Shown here one piece after another: positions 49,689 to 58,026 of a DNA stretch of 64,000 bases; position 1 is the stretch's first letter; each line of letters starts with the position of its first letter. Under the pieces are notes generated by a model. The model was not told the DNA's origin. It saw only the letters and a list, made by a program, of their open reading frames with translations, and did no database searches. A program made the position numbers and the translations under genes. This DNA is from Ruminococcus sp. (GTDB lineage: Bacteria; Bacillota; Clostridia; Oscillospirales; Ruminococcaceae), in NCBI GenBank assembly GCA_017542475.1, contig JAFXXD010000041.1:62001-126000 (forward strand). Reading direction: 5' to 3'.

Positions 49689-50663
49689 TTACCGAACGGC
49701 ATTTTCACCCGTAAGGGGCGGCGCTGCGTTACTGCGGTACTCGCTCGGGCTTTTGCCCGTTTCGCGGCGGAAAGTCTCCGCGTAGTAGCTCGCACCCGAA
49801 AAGCCGCACGCGAGCGCTATCTCGGTTATGGTCATATCCGTATTCTTCAGCAGCTCTACGCTGCGTTTCAGGCGGTACTCGTTGAGAAATCTTATCGGCG
49901 AGGTGAACAGGAAGCGCTCGAAGAGGTTGCCGCAGGTGCGCTTCGACACAAAGCCTGCCGCGGCGATGTCCTCCAGCGCGAGCTTTTCGGCGTAGTGCTT
50001 GTCTATGAAGGATATCATCGCTTTTACAGAGGTAAGTTGGTTACATTCGGCGTGCGGAGCCTCGTCGGGAGTGATATTGCCCGCTATCTCGCTCCATATA
50101 AGGTTGACAAGTCCCACGATTGCGGGCTTCTCGGACTTGTCCTCATTCTCCTTGAGCACCGAGAATTCCATCGGCGAGAACTCCTTCGGCATATGCTTGT
50201 CAACGTGGCGCTCCCTTATCAATGCGAACCAGCGCAGGATATTCTCGTGCCACTGCGTACCCTTTTGCAGGAGGATATAGTCGAACGACGAGCCGATTAT
50301 CGGCTGTACCACCTGCTGCTCCGTCTCCTTCGAGATACACAGCACCATCGGGTGGAAGATGAGGATATTGTAATAACAATCGTGTAAATGCTCGGTATAT
50401 GAGGAGTGTATCCTGCGCGAGTTGACGAGCAGACCCTCGCCCTCCGCGACCTTCACCAGCTTGCCGTTAATGTTATATACCGCCTCGCCCTCGCTCGGGA
50501 CGATGAGCTCGATGTCCTCGTGCCAGTGCGCGGGCACGGAGCAGTTCGGATAGGCGGAATACCGACCTTTGAAGAAGCCTATTGGTATGTCGGTAAAGCT
50601 GTATCTGACTGTTTCGCTCCTGTCACAGTTGACCTCAAGCTCATATGTTTTTCTCAGTTTCAT
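49689..50663 (-). CDS. AraC family regulator with cupin sensor
   Basis: The 324-residue protein has an N-terminal cupin-like domain (VPAHWHEDIELIVPSEGEAVYN, with metal- or sugar-binding His residues; EGEGLLVNSRRIHSS). A C-terminal AraC DNA-binding domain follows (LALEDIAAAGFVSKRTCGNLF and ACGFSGASYYAETFRRETG). Regulators of this build usually respond to carbohydrates. ATG 50663 follows AAGGAAAG. It is divergent from the ABC transporter operon at 50913, sharing a 250-base region, and is downstream of no obvious operon partner. It could control the transporter or the GH16 gene, both adjacent. Confidence 0.92.
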   Translation of the reverse strand: MKLRKTYELEVNCDRSETVRYSFTDIPIGFFKGRYSAYPNCSVPAHWHEDIELIVPSEGEAVYNINGKLVKVAEGEGLLVNSRRIHSSYTEHLHDCYYNILIFHPMVLCISKETEQQVVQPIIGSSFDYILLQKGTQWHENILRWFALIRERHVDKHMPKEFSPMEFSVLKENEDKSEKPAIVGLVNLIWSEIAGNITPDEAPHAECNQLTSVKAMISFIDKHYAEKLALEDIAAAGFVSKRTCGNLFERFLFTSPIRFLNEYRLKRSVELLKNTDMTITEIALACGFSGASYYAETFRRETGKSPSEYRSNAAPPLTGENAVR

Positions 50664-50852
50664 ATATGCTGCTTTCCTTTTTGTTATAACTTTATGCAAG
50701 ATTACGATAGACGAAATGTTTATAGCGTACTATAATGATATCATACAAAAACGCAGAAGTCAATTCGTACCGCTGAATACCGTTCGGAGCGGTGCTGCTT
50801 TCGGGCAGCTCTGCTGTAACAATATTGTAACCATAATAATATGCGCTTTTTG

Positions 50853-50881
50853 TTGATTTATCGCCATTGGTGTGATATAAT
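50853..50881 (+). promoter_or_regulatory. sigma-A promoter of the ABC exporter operon
   Basis: TTGATT (50853-50858) and TATAAT (50876-50881) are 17 bases apart, about 30 bases before the first gene. Confidence 0.82.
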
Positions 50882-50912
50882 GTAAAAATACTTTCAATGA
50901 GGAGATGAAAAA

Positions 50913-51914
50913 ATGGCACCCGTCATAGACATCAAAAACGTAACAAAGGAATTCAAAGTCCTCAACCGCCGCGAGGGTCTCGCAGGCAGCATCAAGGACC
51001 TCTTTTCGCGCGACTACAAGACAGTCAGAGCGGTCGATAACATCACTATGAGTATCGAGCAGGGCGAGATAGTCGGCTACCTCGGACCTAACGGCGCAGG
51101 CAAATCCACCACTATAAAAATGATGACGGGCGTTCTTGAGCCGACATCGGGAGAGATACTTGTAAACGGCAAGCTCCCGTACAAGAACAGGTCGAAGAAT
51201 GCACAGAATATCGGCGTTGTATTCGGACAGCGCTCGCAGCTGTGGTGGGCTCTGCCGCTGGTGGAGTCGTTCAGGCTGCTGAAGGACATCTATCAGATAA
51301 GCGACGAGGACTACGACGGTATGATGAAGCTCTACCGGTCGCTCGTTGACATCGAGCCGCTCCTGCACAAGCCCGTGCGTCAGATGTCGCTCGGACAGCG
51401 CACGCTCAGCGATATACTCGCGGCTTTCCTGCACAATCCGAAGATAGTTTTCCTCGACGAGCCGACCATAGGTCTCGACGTCTCGATGAAAGCGAAGATA
51501 CGCACGCTGATACATGCTCTCAACAAGGAGAAGAACACGACCGTTATCCTCACCACCCACGATATGGGCGACGTTGACGCGCTCTGCCGCAGGATAGTCA
51601 TCATCGACAAGGGCAGGATGCTCTACGATAACGACATATCGCACCTCAAGGGTTTCTTCGGCTCGTACCGCACGCTGAAGATCCGCGTGGATGGCGACCT
51701 CAAAAAGGAGGCAGAGGTGATAGGCAAGGAGTTCCCCGCGCTCAAGGTCGAGGCTGACGACGAGTGGATATCCATTCTCGTTGACGAGGAAAAGATAACC
51801 GTGATGGAGGTGTTCACGAAGCTGCAAAAAACGCGGCGTGTCCGCGATATGCAGCTCGAGGAGATATCCACCGAGGAGGTCATCAAGAAGATATACGAGG
51901 AGGGAGTCGAATGA
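50913..51914 (+). CDS. ABC transporter ATP-binding protein
   Basis: The 333-residue ATPase has Walker A GPNGAGKST at 58-66, the signature MSLGQRTLSDILAA, Walker B IVFLDEPTIGLD, and the switch His in LTTHDMGDV. The C-terminal 90 residues are an accessory domain as in ABC-2 type exporters. It has GAGGAG ahead of the ATG. Its TGA overlaps the ATG of the next gene by four bases. With the two permeases that follow it forms a complete exporter with one ATPase and two different membrane subunits. Confidence 0.95.
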   Translation: MAPVIDIKNVTKEFKVLNRREGLAGSIKDLFSRDYKTVRAVDNITMSIEQGEIVGYLGPNGAGKSTTIKMMTGVLEPTSGEILVNGKLPYKNRSKNAQNIGVVFGQRSQLWWALPLVESFRLLKDIYQISDEDYDGMMKLYRSLVDIEPLLHKPVRQMSLGQRTLSDILAAFLHNPKIVFLDEPTIGLDVSMKAKIRTLIHALNKEKNTTVILTTHDMGDVDALCRRIVIIDKGRMLYDNDISHLKGFFGSYRTLKIRVDGDLKKEAEVIGKEFPALKVEADDEWISILVDEEKITVMEVFTKLQKTRRVRDMQLEEISTEEVIKKIYEEGVE

Positions 51915-52714
51915 ATCTGAAAAAATACCTCTCCCTTACCCGCAACGGCATTATGGAGTCGCTGCAGTTCCGCCTGTCGATGTTCATCGTGTTCGTCGGC
52001 AACCTGCTCTACCTCATAGTCGTATACTTCCTGTGGAAGGCGATATACGCCTCATCGGGCGAGGAGGTCGTGAACGGTATGACCTTCTCCGACACGCTGA
52101 TATACCTCGTACTCGCGACCGCTCTCTTCAACTTTATGGAGATGTACACCGTATGGCAGATGGGCAGGGCGATACAGTCGGGCGCGATAGTGCTCACTCT
52201 GCTGAAGCCTATGGAGATACGGCGGTATATGTTCTGGGAGTATTCGGGCAACTTCGTGGTGAACTTCTTCGCTACTCTGCTCCCGACCTTCATCGTGGTC
52301 AGCGTAGTCACGCACGGAGCTATCCCGCTCGGTATGAATCTGCTCTACTTCGTGATATCGGTGGTAATGGCGGTCATCATCAACTACAACATCGACTTCT
52401 TCGTCGGCACGATATGCCTGTACACCGAGTCGATATGGGGTATAAACATTATGAAGCAGGTCATCGTGCTGCTCCTTTCGGGAGCAACTATCCCGATAGC
52501 CTTCTTCCCCGAAACGATACGCACTATCGTGTACTGGCTGCCCTTCCAGTCGATATACAACTCGCCGCTGACACTTCTTCTCGGTAAGTCGTCGGACATA
52601 AAGGACATCGGTATCACTCTCGGCACACAGCTACTGTGGTGCGTGGTCACATACGCGATAAGCAAGCTCTTCTGGAAGATATCGCTTCCGCAGATAACGG
52701 TGAACGGAGGCTGA
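51911..52714 (+). CDS. ABC-2 type permease subunit 1
   Basis: The 267-residue protein has six hydrophobic segments and belongs to the DUF990/ABC2_membrane_6-like group by build (LQFRLSMFIVFVGNLLYLIVVYF at the start, GATIPIAFFPETIRTI near residue 200, and the final SKLFWKISLP). The start overlaps the ATPase gene. Relatives export diverse small molecules; the substrate here is not predictable. Confidence 0.85.
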   Translation: MNLKKYLSLTRNGIMESLQFRLSMFIVFVGNLLYLIVVYFLWKAIYASSGEEVVNGMTFSDTLIYLVLATALFNFMEMYTVWQMGRAIQSGAIVLTLLKPMEIRRYMFWEYSGNFVVNFFATLLPTFIVVSVVTHGAIPLGMNLLYFVISVVMAVIINYNIDFFVGTICLYTESIWGINIMKQVIVLLLSGATIPIAFFPETIRTIVYWLPFQSIYNSPLTLLLGKSSDIKDIGITLGTQLLWCVVTYAISKLFWKISLPQITVNGG

Positions 52715-52718
52715 AGGT

Positions 52719-53522
52719 ATGAAAAGACGAGGACTGTTATTCTACGCGCGGCTCTACTGCAAGATACTCGCTCAGGACCTGAAGAGCAAGATGAGCTACC
52801 GCGCCGACTTCATCATATCCACGATAGGAATGGTATTCACGAACATCGCAGGCTTTGTGAGCTTCTGGATACTCTTCCGCAACTTCTCGACGATAAACGG
52901 CTGGGGCTACTATGAGATGCTGTTCCTGTACGGCTTCTCGCTGGTCGCTCTGACGCCAGCGCAGTGCTTCTTCGACAACAACTGGAGCCTGCGAATCTAC
53001 GTGTATTCTGGCGATTTCATCAAATACTGCTTCCGCCCGATAAATCTGTTCTTCTACTACCAGTCGGAGGTATTCGACATCAAGGGGCTCGGACAGCTCG
53101 CCTTCGGTCTCGGTACGATAATCTACTCGTGGATAAAGCTGGGGCTGGGCTTCTCGCCGCTTATGCTCGTGAAGGTAGTGATATTCCTCATCACGGCTTC
53201 GCTGGTGATGATAGCCTTGCAGACAGCCGCCGCGGCTACCTGCTTTTGGATACAGAACTCCTTCTACGTGCTCGACCTCGCGTTCCGCTTCAAGGACTAC
53301 GCGAAGTACCCGATAACCATATTCAATAAGGGATTCCGCTTCATATTCACATTTATAATGCCTATTGCTTTCATCGCGTACTATCCGAGCCTTGTTATCC
53401 TCCGTCCCGACGAGGTGCCGCTGTTGTCGTGGCTCTCGCCCGTATTCGGCATCGTGTTCTTCTACGTTGCATACAGGATATGGATGTACGGAGCGATGAA
53501 GTACAACGGAACGGGTTCATAA
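52719..53522 (+). CDS. ABC-2 type permease subunit 2
   Basis: The 267-residue protein also has six membrane segments, with the family start LKSKMSYRADFIISTIGMVF, the middle FIKYCFRPINLFFYYQSEVF and PSLVILRPDE near the end. It pairs with subunit 1 as a heterodimer, four bases downstream. Paired six-helix subunits with one ATPase recall exporters such as the viologen exporter type, but sequence alone does not give the cargo. The operon ends with a strong terminator. Confidence 0.85.
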   Translation: MKRRGLLFYARLYCKILAQDLKSKMSYRADFIISTIGMVFTNIAGFVSFWILFRNFSTINGWGYYEMLFLYGFSLVALTPAQCFFDNNWSLRIYVYSGDFIKYCFRPINLFFYYQSEVFDIKGLGQLAFGLGTIIYSWIKLGLGFSPLMLVKVVIFLITASLVMIALQTAAAATCFWIQNSFYVLDLAFRFKDYAKYPITIFNKGFRFIFTFIMPIAFIAYYPSLVILRPDEVPLLSWLSPVFGIVFFYVAYRIWMYGAMKYNGTGS

Positions 53523-53527
53523 AAAAT

Positions 53528-53558
53528 ACGGTCGGTATCAGCATACCGACCGTTTTTC
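53528..53558 (+). terminator. terminator of the ABC exporter operon
   Basis: ACGGTCGGTAT-CAGC-ATACCGACCGT then TTTTC. Confidence 0.92.
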
Positions 53559-53563
53559 ATTTG

Positions 53564-53700
53564 TAGGGACGCGCCCATGCGCGTCCGCTTTTTGTAAATT
53601 CTCGGACGACCAATGGTCGTCCCTACAAGAGATATGTGTAGGGGGCGATGCCCACATCGCCCCGCAAAAATTCGGCGGGCTGATGTAGGCATCAGCCCCT
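53564..53700. repeat. four GTAGGG palindromes in two facing pairs
   Basis: About 53562-53590 (GTAGGGACGCGCCCATGCGCGTCC), 53604-53628 (GGACGACCAATGGTCGTCC, CTACA), 53637-53664 (GTAGGGGGCGATGCCCACATCGCC) and 53674-53700 (GGGCTGATGTAGGCATCAGCCCC). Each pair is head to head, TGTAGGG...CGC and GCG/CGG...CCCTACA. Confidence 0.8.
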
Positions 53701-53722
53701 ACATCTGAACTCTGAGCTCTGC

Positions 53723-55231
53723 TTACCCGAGCAGTCCCAGCTTTTCCTTCTGTTTGAGTATCTTCAGCACGCTCTCGTCGATACGCTCCTCGGAGATGCG
53801 TCCCGACTCGACAGCCTGCTCGATGCCTCTGACTGCCGAATCAAGGTAAGCGGGCATAAGTATGATATCAATGCCTGCCTCAACGGAGCGCACAGCCGCC
53901 TCGGAGCTGCCGTATGAATTGACTATCGCGCCCATAGCCTGAGCGTCCGTGATTATGATGCCCTCGTAGCCGAGGTCGCCCTTGAGCCAGTCCGTGACGA
54001 TGACCTTCGAGAGGTCAGCGGGCATATCGTCTCCCGCGCCCGTGACTATCTGATGACCTACCATTACGAACTCAGCGCCCGCGTCGATACCGCCCTTGAA
54101 GGCGACGAATTCGGACTCCTTCATCTGCTCGTAGCTGCGGTCGATGACGACGGAGCCGTTATGCGTGTTACCGTTGCCCGCTCCGAGACCGGGGAAGTGC
54201 TTGAGCGTCGAGCACACGCCGGCGCTTTGCAGACCGTCCACCACAGCTCCCGACATATCAGCGACAACATTCGGGTCGGAGCTGAAAATGCGGTTTCCGA
54301 GCTCGTTGTACGGGCTGATATTGACGTCCGCGACGGGCGCGAAGTCGAGGTTGAAGCCGTAGTCGGCGAGGTAAGTACCTATGGTCGAGCCGACACCGAA
54401 CGAGGTGTCATAGTCGTTGAGCCCGCCGTAGTACGACATATTGTACACAGCTGTAGTACCGAGCTTGTAGCACACGCGGGTGATATAGCCACCCTCCTCG
54501 TCGGTCGCGAGGAAGACACCCGCACCCTTTGACTTGGCGTGATTCTGCAAATCGGAGAGCATATTCCTCGTCTGGTCGGAGGTGGCGATATTGTTCGCGA
54601 AGAAGATATAGCCGCCTATCGGGTACCTGTCATAGCAGTCATAGGTCCACTGGTCGGCGTAGTTGAAGCTTCCGTAGCCCGTCAGCGTCTCGGGAGCAAC
54701 GATGAACATCTGGCAGACCTTCTCGTGGAGGGTCATATCGTCGAGGAGCTTGTCTGCTTCTGTCGGGCGCGACGGCTTAACAGCAGCCTTGGTGGTCGTA
54801 GCTGCCGCAGATGTCGTGCGCTTTGCGGTCGTAGCGGGCTTGGCAGTCGTGACTGCGGGAGTATAGCTCTGTCCGCCCGAGGGCTGCGGAGTATACCCGC
54901 TCCCGCCACTCGGCGGATTCTCTATCCCGGGAGCATATGGTGCGTTGCCGTCGGAGGGTGCATTAGTCGGCACGGTCTCTTCCTCCTTGTTTTCCGCTGC
55001 GGAAGTGGTTTTCCTCTCTGTGGTGGTCGCAGCGGAGGCAGTGGAGGAACGCTTTGCAGATGTAGTCCTTGAGGACGCAGCAGTGCCTGTAGTGCTCTCC
55101 TGTGTATGCTCCGATGTTTCAATGGTCGCTATGGTGTCCTCAACTGCGGGGATATCTCTTCCGCAGCCCGCGAGGAGGGATGATACCGCCAGAGCGAGGG
55201 CGATAAGTCTACTTGTTTTTATGTCTCTCAT
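53723..55231 (-). CDS. lipoprotein GH3 beta-N-acetylhexosaminidase-like
   Basis: The 502-residue protein has a lipobox (VSSLLAGC, about residue 23), so it should be anchored outside the membrane. A long Ser/Thr/Ala-rich linker (about 40-155) follows, then a single GH3 domain (about 160-500) with STLKHFPGLGAGNGNTHNG (substrate- and acid/base-binding His) and the nucleophile Asp in IIITDAQAMGAI. The sequence resembles NagZ-type beta-N-acetylglucosaminidases involved in cell-wall turnover. The KHFPG motif supports hexosaminidase activity but the acid/base loop is unusual. It overlaps the upstream DUF5662 gene by 23 bases. The linker suggests the domain projects from the wall. Confidence 0.9.
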   Translation of the reverse strand: MRDIKTSRLIALALAVSSLLAGCGRDIPAVEDTIATIETSEHTQESTTGTAASSRTTSAKRSSTASAATTTERKTTSAAENKEEETVPTNAPSDGNAPYAPGIENPPSGGSGYTPQPSGGQSYTPAVTTAKPATTAKRTTSAAATTTKAAVKPSRPTEADKLLDDMTLHEKVCQMFIVAPETLTGYGSFNYADQWTYDCYDRYPIGGYIFFANNIATSDQTRNMLSDLQNHAKSKGAGVFLATDEEGGYITRVCYKLGTTAVYNMSYYGGLNDYDTSFGVGSTIGTYLADYGFNLDFAPVADVNISPYNELGNRIFSSDPNVVADMSGAVVDGLQSAGVCSTLKHFPGLGAGNGNTHNGSVVIDRSYEQMKESEFVAFKGGIDAGAEFVMVGHQIVTGAGDDMPADLSKVIVTDWLKGDLGYEGIIITDAQAMGAIVNSYGSSEAAVRSVEAGIDIILMPAYLDSAVRGIEQAVESGRISEERIDESVLKILKQKEKLGLLG

Positions 55232-55769
55232 TTTTCAGCTTCCTCACTCTCTTACGGATATATCTGAACGTTGCGTCCTCGCCCTTGTCGGCGAGCATAC
55301 GCAGCAGAAATTCGAGCTTGTCCGCAGTGGACTGCTCGATAGCACGCTTGGGACGCGCCTTGAGGAAGTAGTCGAGCGGGCAGTGGTCCGTATATTTTTC
55401 CTTGTTGTATATCTTTGACGCGGCAACTCTGTCGCAGAACATTTCAAATATGTAGATATCGGGCATTTTCATCGGGTCGAGAGTGCCCGTGACGGTGCTG
55501 TAGTCCGTCCAGTATTCAAAGTGGTGGGTATTCCTGCCCTTGTGGTGCATCCACGCGCGGGAGCAGCCCGTGACCTCGCGCTCCTTCTCGTTGGGACTGC
55601 GGCTTCCCTGATAGTACAGCACTCCGGGTATAAACTCGGTAGGCGAGAACTTTGACAGGTCGTGGAGCAGTCCGCGCTTGATGATACCCGCCTTGAAGCA
55701 GTGCACCATTACGGTATGGCGGTGGCGGCAGACGGTGCTGAGGTGTCCGAAGAAATTCTGTACAAGCAT
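55209..55769 (-). CDS. DUF5662 family protein
   Basis: The 186-residue protein belongs to DUF5662, a family of unknown function. It has His/Asp-rich segments: HLSTVCRHRHTVMVHCF, GLLHDLSKFSPTEF and WMHHKGRNTHHFEYW. The HDLSKF motif resembles HD-type metal-dependent phosphohydrolases, so a phosphatase or similar role is possible but untested. It overlaps the GH3 gene by 23 bases and follows the LacI gene by nine bases, so the three form an operon. The strongly basic C-terminus (RKRVRKLKNERHKNK) is a further feature. Confidence 0.82.
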   Translation of the reverse strand: MLVQNFFGHLSTVCRHRHTVMVHCFKAGIIKRGLLHDLSKFSPTEFIPGVLYYQGSRSPNEKEREVTGCSRAWMHHKGRNTHHFEYWTDYSTVTGTLDPMKMPDIYIFEMFCDRVAASKIYNKEKYTDHCPLDYFLKARPKRAIEQSTADKLEFLLRMLADKGEDATFRYIRKRVRKLKNERHKNK

Positions 55770-55778
55770 TATGTTACC

Positions 55779-56807
55779 TCATTTTGCGCTGATGTCGAGC
55801 ACGCTGTTCTTGACGATGAGGCGGCCGCTGATTATCCTCCTGCCCGAGGTATATGACGGGTCGGAGAGCTTTTTCGCCATTATCTTCACAGCCTCGGAGG
55901 ACATCTTCTCGAGGTCTACCTCAACGGTCGTGATAGTGGGGATACAAATGCTCGAAACGGTGTAGTTGTCGTAGCCGACGACAGATATATCCTCGGGGAC
56001 TCTCACGCCCTTGGACTTCAGAGCCGATATCACGCGGAAGGCAGTCTCGTCGCTGTTGCAGACGAAGGCAGTCGGCATCTCGTCGGGGAAGTCTATCTTC
56101 TCGAAGAGCAGACCTCTTTCCGCGCGGTCGGGGATAGTCCACTCGCGGCGGTATTCGAGCCCGTTCTCCATGAGGCACTTCACGTAGCCGAGGAAGCGGT
56201 CGTTAATGCTGCTCGTGGCGTTGAGAGTGCCGAAAAAGCCTATTTTCTCGTGTCCGCAGCGGACGAGGTAGTCGGTGAGTATGTAGCCGCCGTGATAGCT
56301 GTCGGAGTTGACGGAATCTATCTCATAGCGGTTGTCGTAGAAGTCAACGAATATGAGCGGCAGGTCTATCTGGCTGAGCCTGTGGATGTAGTCCCTGCAT
56401 ATCTGCCCGATGACGATGACGCCGTCCACCTTTTTGTCGGTTATCATATTCGGGAGTATACCGCCCTTTTCGTTCTCTGAGGTGATACACTCGTACACGG
56501 TCAGCACGTTCATAGCCGAGAGCTTGTTCGAGATATTGGCGGTGAGCTCCCAGTAGAAGGTACCTCTTGCGCCTACGAAGCGCTCGGAGGTGATAATGCC
56601 CACGCTCTTGCCGAGCTTGGGGACGGCGGGCTTCTTTTTGCCCGACTTTGTATTCGAGGGCTTATAGCCCATTTCCTCTGCTGTTTCGCAGATCTTTTTC
56701 CGCATCTGTTCGCTGACGCCGTCGCGGCCCGCGAGCGCGTTCGACACCGTAACCACGCTGACCCCGAGCTTTGTGGCGATGTCGAGCATTTTTATACCGT
56801 TTTTCAT
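55779..56807 (-). CDS. LacI family transcriptional regulator
   Basis: The 342-residue protein has an N-terminal helix-turn-helix (MLDIATKLGVSVVTVSNALAG) and a periplasmic-binding-like effector domain (VDGVIVIGQI, the GFFGTLNATSSINDR segment, FVCNSDETAF and VVGYDNYTV). LacI proteins bind sugars and repress sugar-utilisation genes. It is first in the cluster with DUF5662 and the GH3 lipoprotein, and may regulate them. The start at 56807 has a weak GGCGGAAAT site; an internal Met at position 7 is an alternative. Confidence 0.93.
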   Translation of the reverse strand: MKNGIKMLDIATKLGVSVVTVSNALAGRDGVSEQMRKKICETAEEMGYKPSNTKSGKKKPAVPKLGKSVGIITSERFVGARGTFYWELTANISNKLSAMNVLTVYECITSENEKGGILPNMITDKKVDGVIVIGQICRDYIHRLSQIDLPLIFVDFYDNRYEIDSVNSDSYHGGYILTDYLVRCGHEKIGFFGTLNATSSINDRFLGYVKCLMENGLEYRREWTIPDRAERGLLFEKIDFPDEMPTAFVCNSDETAFRVISALKSKGVRVPEDISVVGYDNYTVSSICIPTITTVEVDLEKMSSEAVKIMAKKLSDPSYTSGRRIISGRLIVKNSVLDISAK

Positions 56808-56946
56808 ATATTTCCGCCTTCGTCAAAGGATTAATTAACTTATCACATTATAACATAGTTTAAGTGAAAAATAAAGTGCTCCCGCGCGATTTCGTCGGAA
56901 CAGTCAAAGATTGCCATTTCTGCTTGTGCATAATAGACACATAAGC

Positions 56947-56969
56947 GCCCGAGCAGTTCCTGCTCGGGC
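56947..56969. repeat. perfect hairpin GCCCGAGCAG-TTC-CTGCTCGGGC
   Basis: An isolated 10-bp stem with a 3-base loop, about 95 bases before the tRNA promoter. No T run follows, so it is not a typical terminator. The role is unknown. Confidence 0.6.
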
Positions 56970-57042
56970 TAAGTGAAATATTAAATTCGGAGTGCCTTTC
57001 GACAGATATTAAAAAAGAAAGCAGAAAATTTTCAAAAAAAGC

Positions 57043-57071
57043 TTGACAAGCTGACTGATTTCTGATATAAT
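57043..57071 (+). promoter_or_regulatory. sigma-A promoter of tRNA-Leu
   Basis: TTGACA (57043-57048) and TATAAT (57066-57071), 17 bases apart, perfect consensus, 20 bases before the tRNA. Confidence 0.9.
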
Positions 57072-57090
57072 ATTAAAGCAGTCAGTCAAT

Positions 57091-57175
57091 GCGAGTGTGC
57101 TGGAATAGGCAGACAGGCACGTTTGAGGGGCGTGTGTCGACAGACGTATGGGTTCAAGTCCCATTACTCGCACCA
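57091..57175 (+). tRNA. tRNA-Leu (anticodon GAG)
   Basis: This class II tRNA of 85 bases has an acceptor stem GCGAGTG paired with the 3' end TACTCGC, followed by ACCA with the CCA encoded. The anticodon loop TTGAGGG between CACGT and GCGTG gives GAG, which reads CUC and CUU. A long variable arm (TGTCGACAGACGT region) and a T arm ATGGG-TTCAAGT-CCCAT confirm leucine. It has its own promoter and terminator and stands alone, with no neighbouring tRNA. Confidence 0.95.
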
Positions 57176-57206
57176 GCGCGGATACGAAAGTATCCGCGCT
57201 TTTTTA
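57176..57206 (+). terminator. terminator of tRNA-Leu
   Basis: GCGCGGATA-CGAAAG-TATCCGCGC then TTTTTT, directly after the CCA end. Confidence 0.92.
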
Positions 57207-57225
57207 AAAAGATTCAAAAAAGTGC

Positions 57226-57254
57226 TTGACAATCCAAAAACGATGTGATATAAT
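57226..57254 (+). promoter_or_regulatory. sigma-A promoter of rplJ-rplL
   Basis: TTGACA (57226-57231) and TATAAT (57249-57254), 17 bases apart. Confidence 0.9.
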
Positions 57255-57289
57255 AATAAAGCTGTTTGAAAAAGCAGTACATATCGTAT

Positions 57290-57395
57290 TCTAAAGACAG
57301 CTGGCAGGTTTTACCGTAAGTCCCGCCGAGGAATTGCAAGTGATATAAGCTATCATTGTCCTTTTCCGAGCTGTCGGCAAAGGACTTTTTTATTG
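57290..57395 (+). ncRNA. L10 ribosomal protein leader
   Basis: The leader contains AAAGACAGCTGGCAGG, CCGTAAGTCCCGCCGAGG and AATTGCAAGTGATATAAGC, the pattern of the L10 leader bound by the L10-L12 complex. It ends in a terminator-like stem, GTCCTTTT...AAAGGAC followed by TTTTTT (57359-57391), so attenuation is likely. About 50 bases remain before rplJ. The match is by eye but the motif is strong. Confidence 0.85.
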
Positions 57396-57439
57396 CACTC
57401 TGAATACGATAACAATACTTATTCGGAGGTGAATACACT

Positions 57440-57952
57440 ATGCCAAGCAATGCAGTTCTCGAAGCTAAGAAGGCAAAGGTCGATCAGCTCACAGAGGTCC
57501 TCAAGGGTTCCGTATCAGGCGTCCTCGTTGACTACAAGGGTATCACCGTTGAGGAGGATACCAAGCTCAGAAAAGAGCTCCGTGAGGCAGGCGTCAACTA
57601 CTTCGTAGAGAAGAACACAATGCTTCTCCGTGCATTCAAGAATGTCGGAATCGAAGGTCTTGAGGACGCTCTTAACGGTACGACCGCTATCGCACTCTCA
57701 AGCGAGGATCAGACTGCTCCCGCTCGTATTCTCGGTAAGTTCGCTGAGAAGGCAGGCGACGAGAAGTTCAACCTCAAGGCAGGTTTCGTTGAAGGCGAGG
57801 TTTACGATCAGGCAGGAGTTATCGCTCTTTCCAAGATCCCTTCAAAGGACGTTCTGCTCGCACAGCTGGTCGGCTCTCTTCAGGGTCCCATGCAGAAGCT
57901 CGCAGCAGCCATCAAGGCAGTTGCAGACAAGAAGTCGGAGGAAGCTGCCTGA
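57440..57952 (+). CDS. rplJ: 50S ribosomal protein L10
   Basis: L10 forms the base of the L7/L12 stalk and, with L12, represses its own operon through the leader. The 170-residue product has the family features: LTEVLKGSVSGVLVDYKGIT, the LRKELREAGVNYFVEKNTM region, and the C-terminal helices that hold L12 dimers (LAAAIKAVADKK). The start at 57440 has TCGGAGGTG upstream. It is followed by rplL after 74 bases, as usual. Confidence 0.98.
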   Translation: MPSNAVLEAKKAKVDQLTEVLKGSVSGVLVDYKGITVEEDTKLRKELREAGVNYFVEKNTMLLRAFKNVGIEGLEDALNGTTAIALSSEDQTAPARILGKFAEKAGDEKFNLKAGFVEGEVYDQAGVIALSKIPSKDVLLAQLVGSLQGPMQKLAAAIKAVADKKSEEAA

Positions 57953-58026
57953 TTTCTGTAATTATCGTAACGCAGCTTAAAATGATGACCGTATATCGGT
58001 AAATTTATTAAAAGGAGATTATTATC

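Noticed and set aside
53564-53700. CRISPR array
   Set aside because: The units are palindromes with variable cores and constant outer flanks in facing pairs, not direct repeats with equal spacers, and no cas genes are present.
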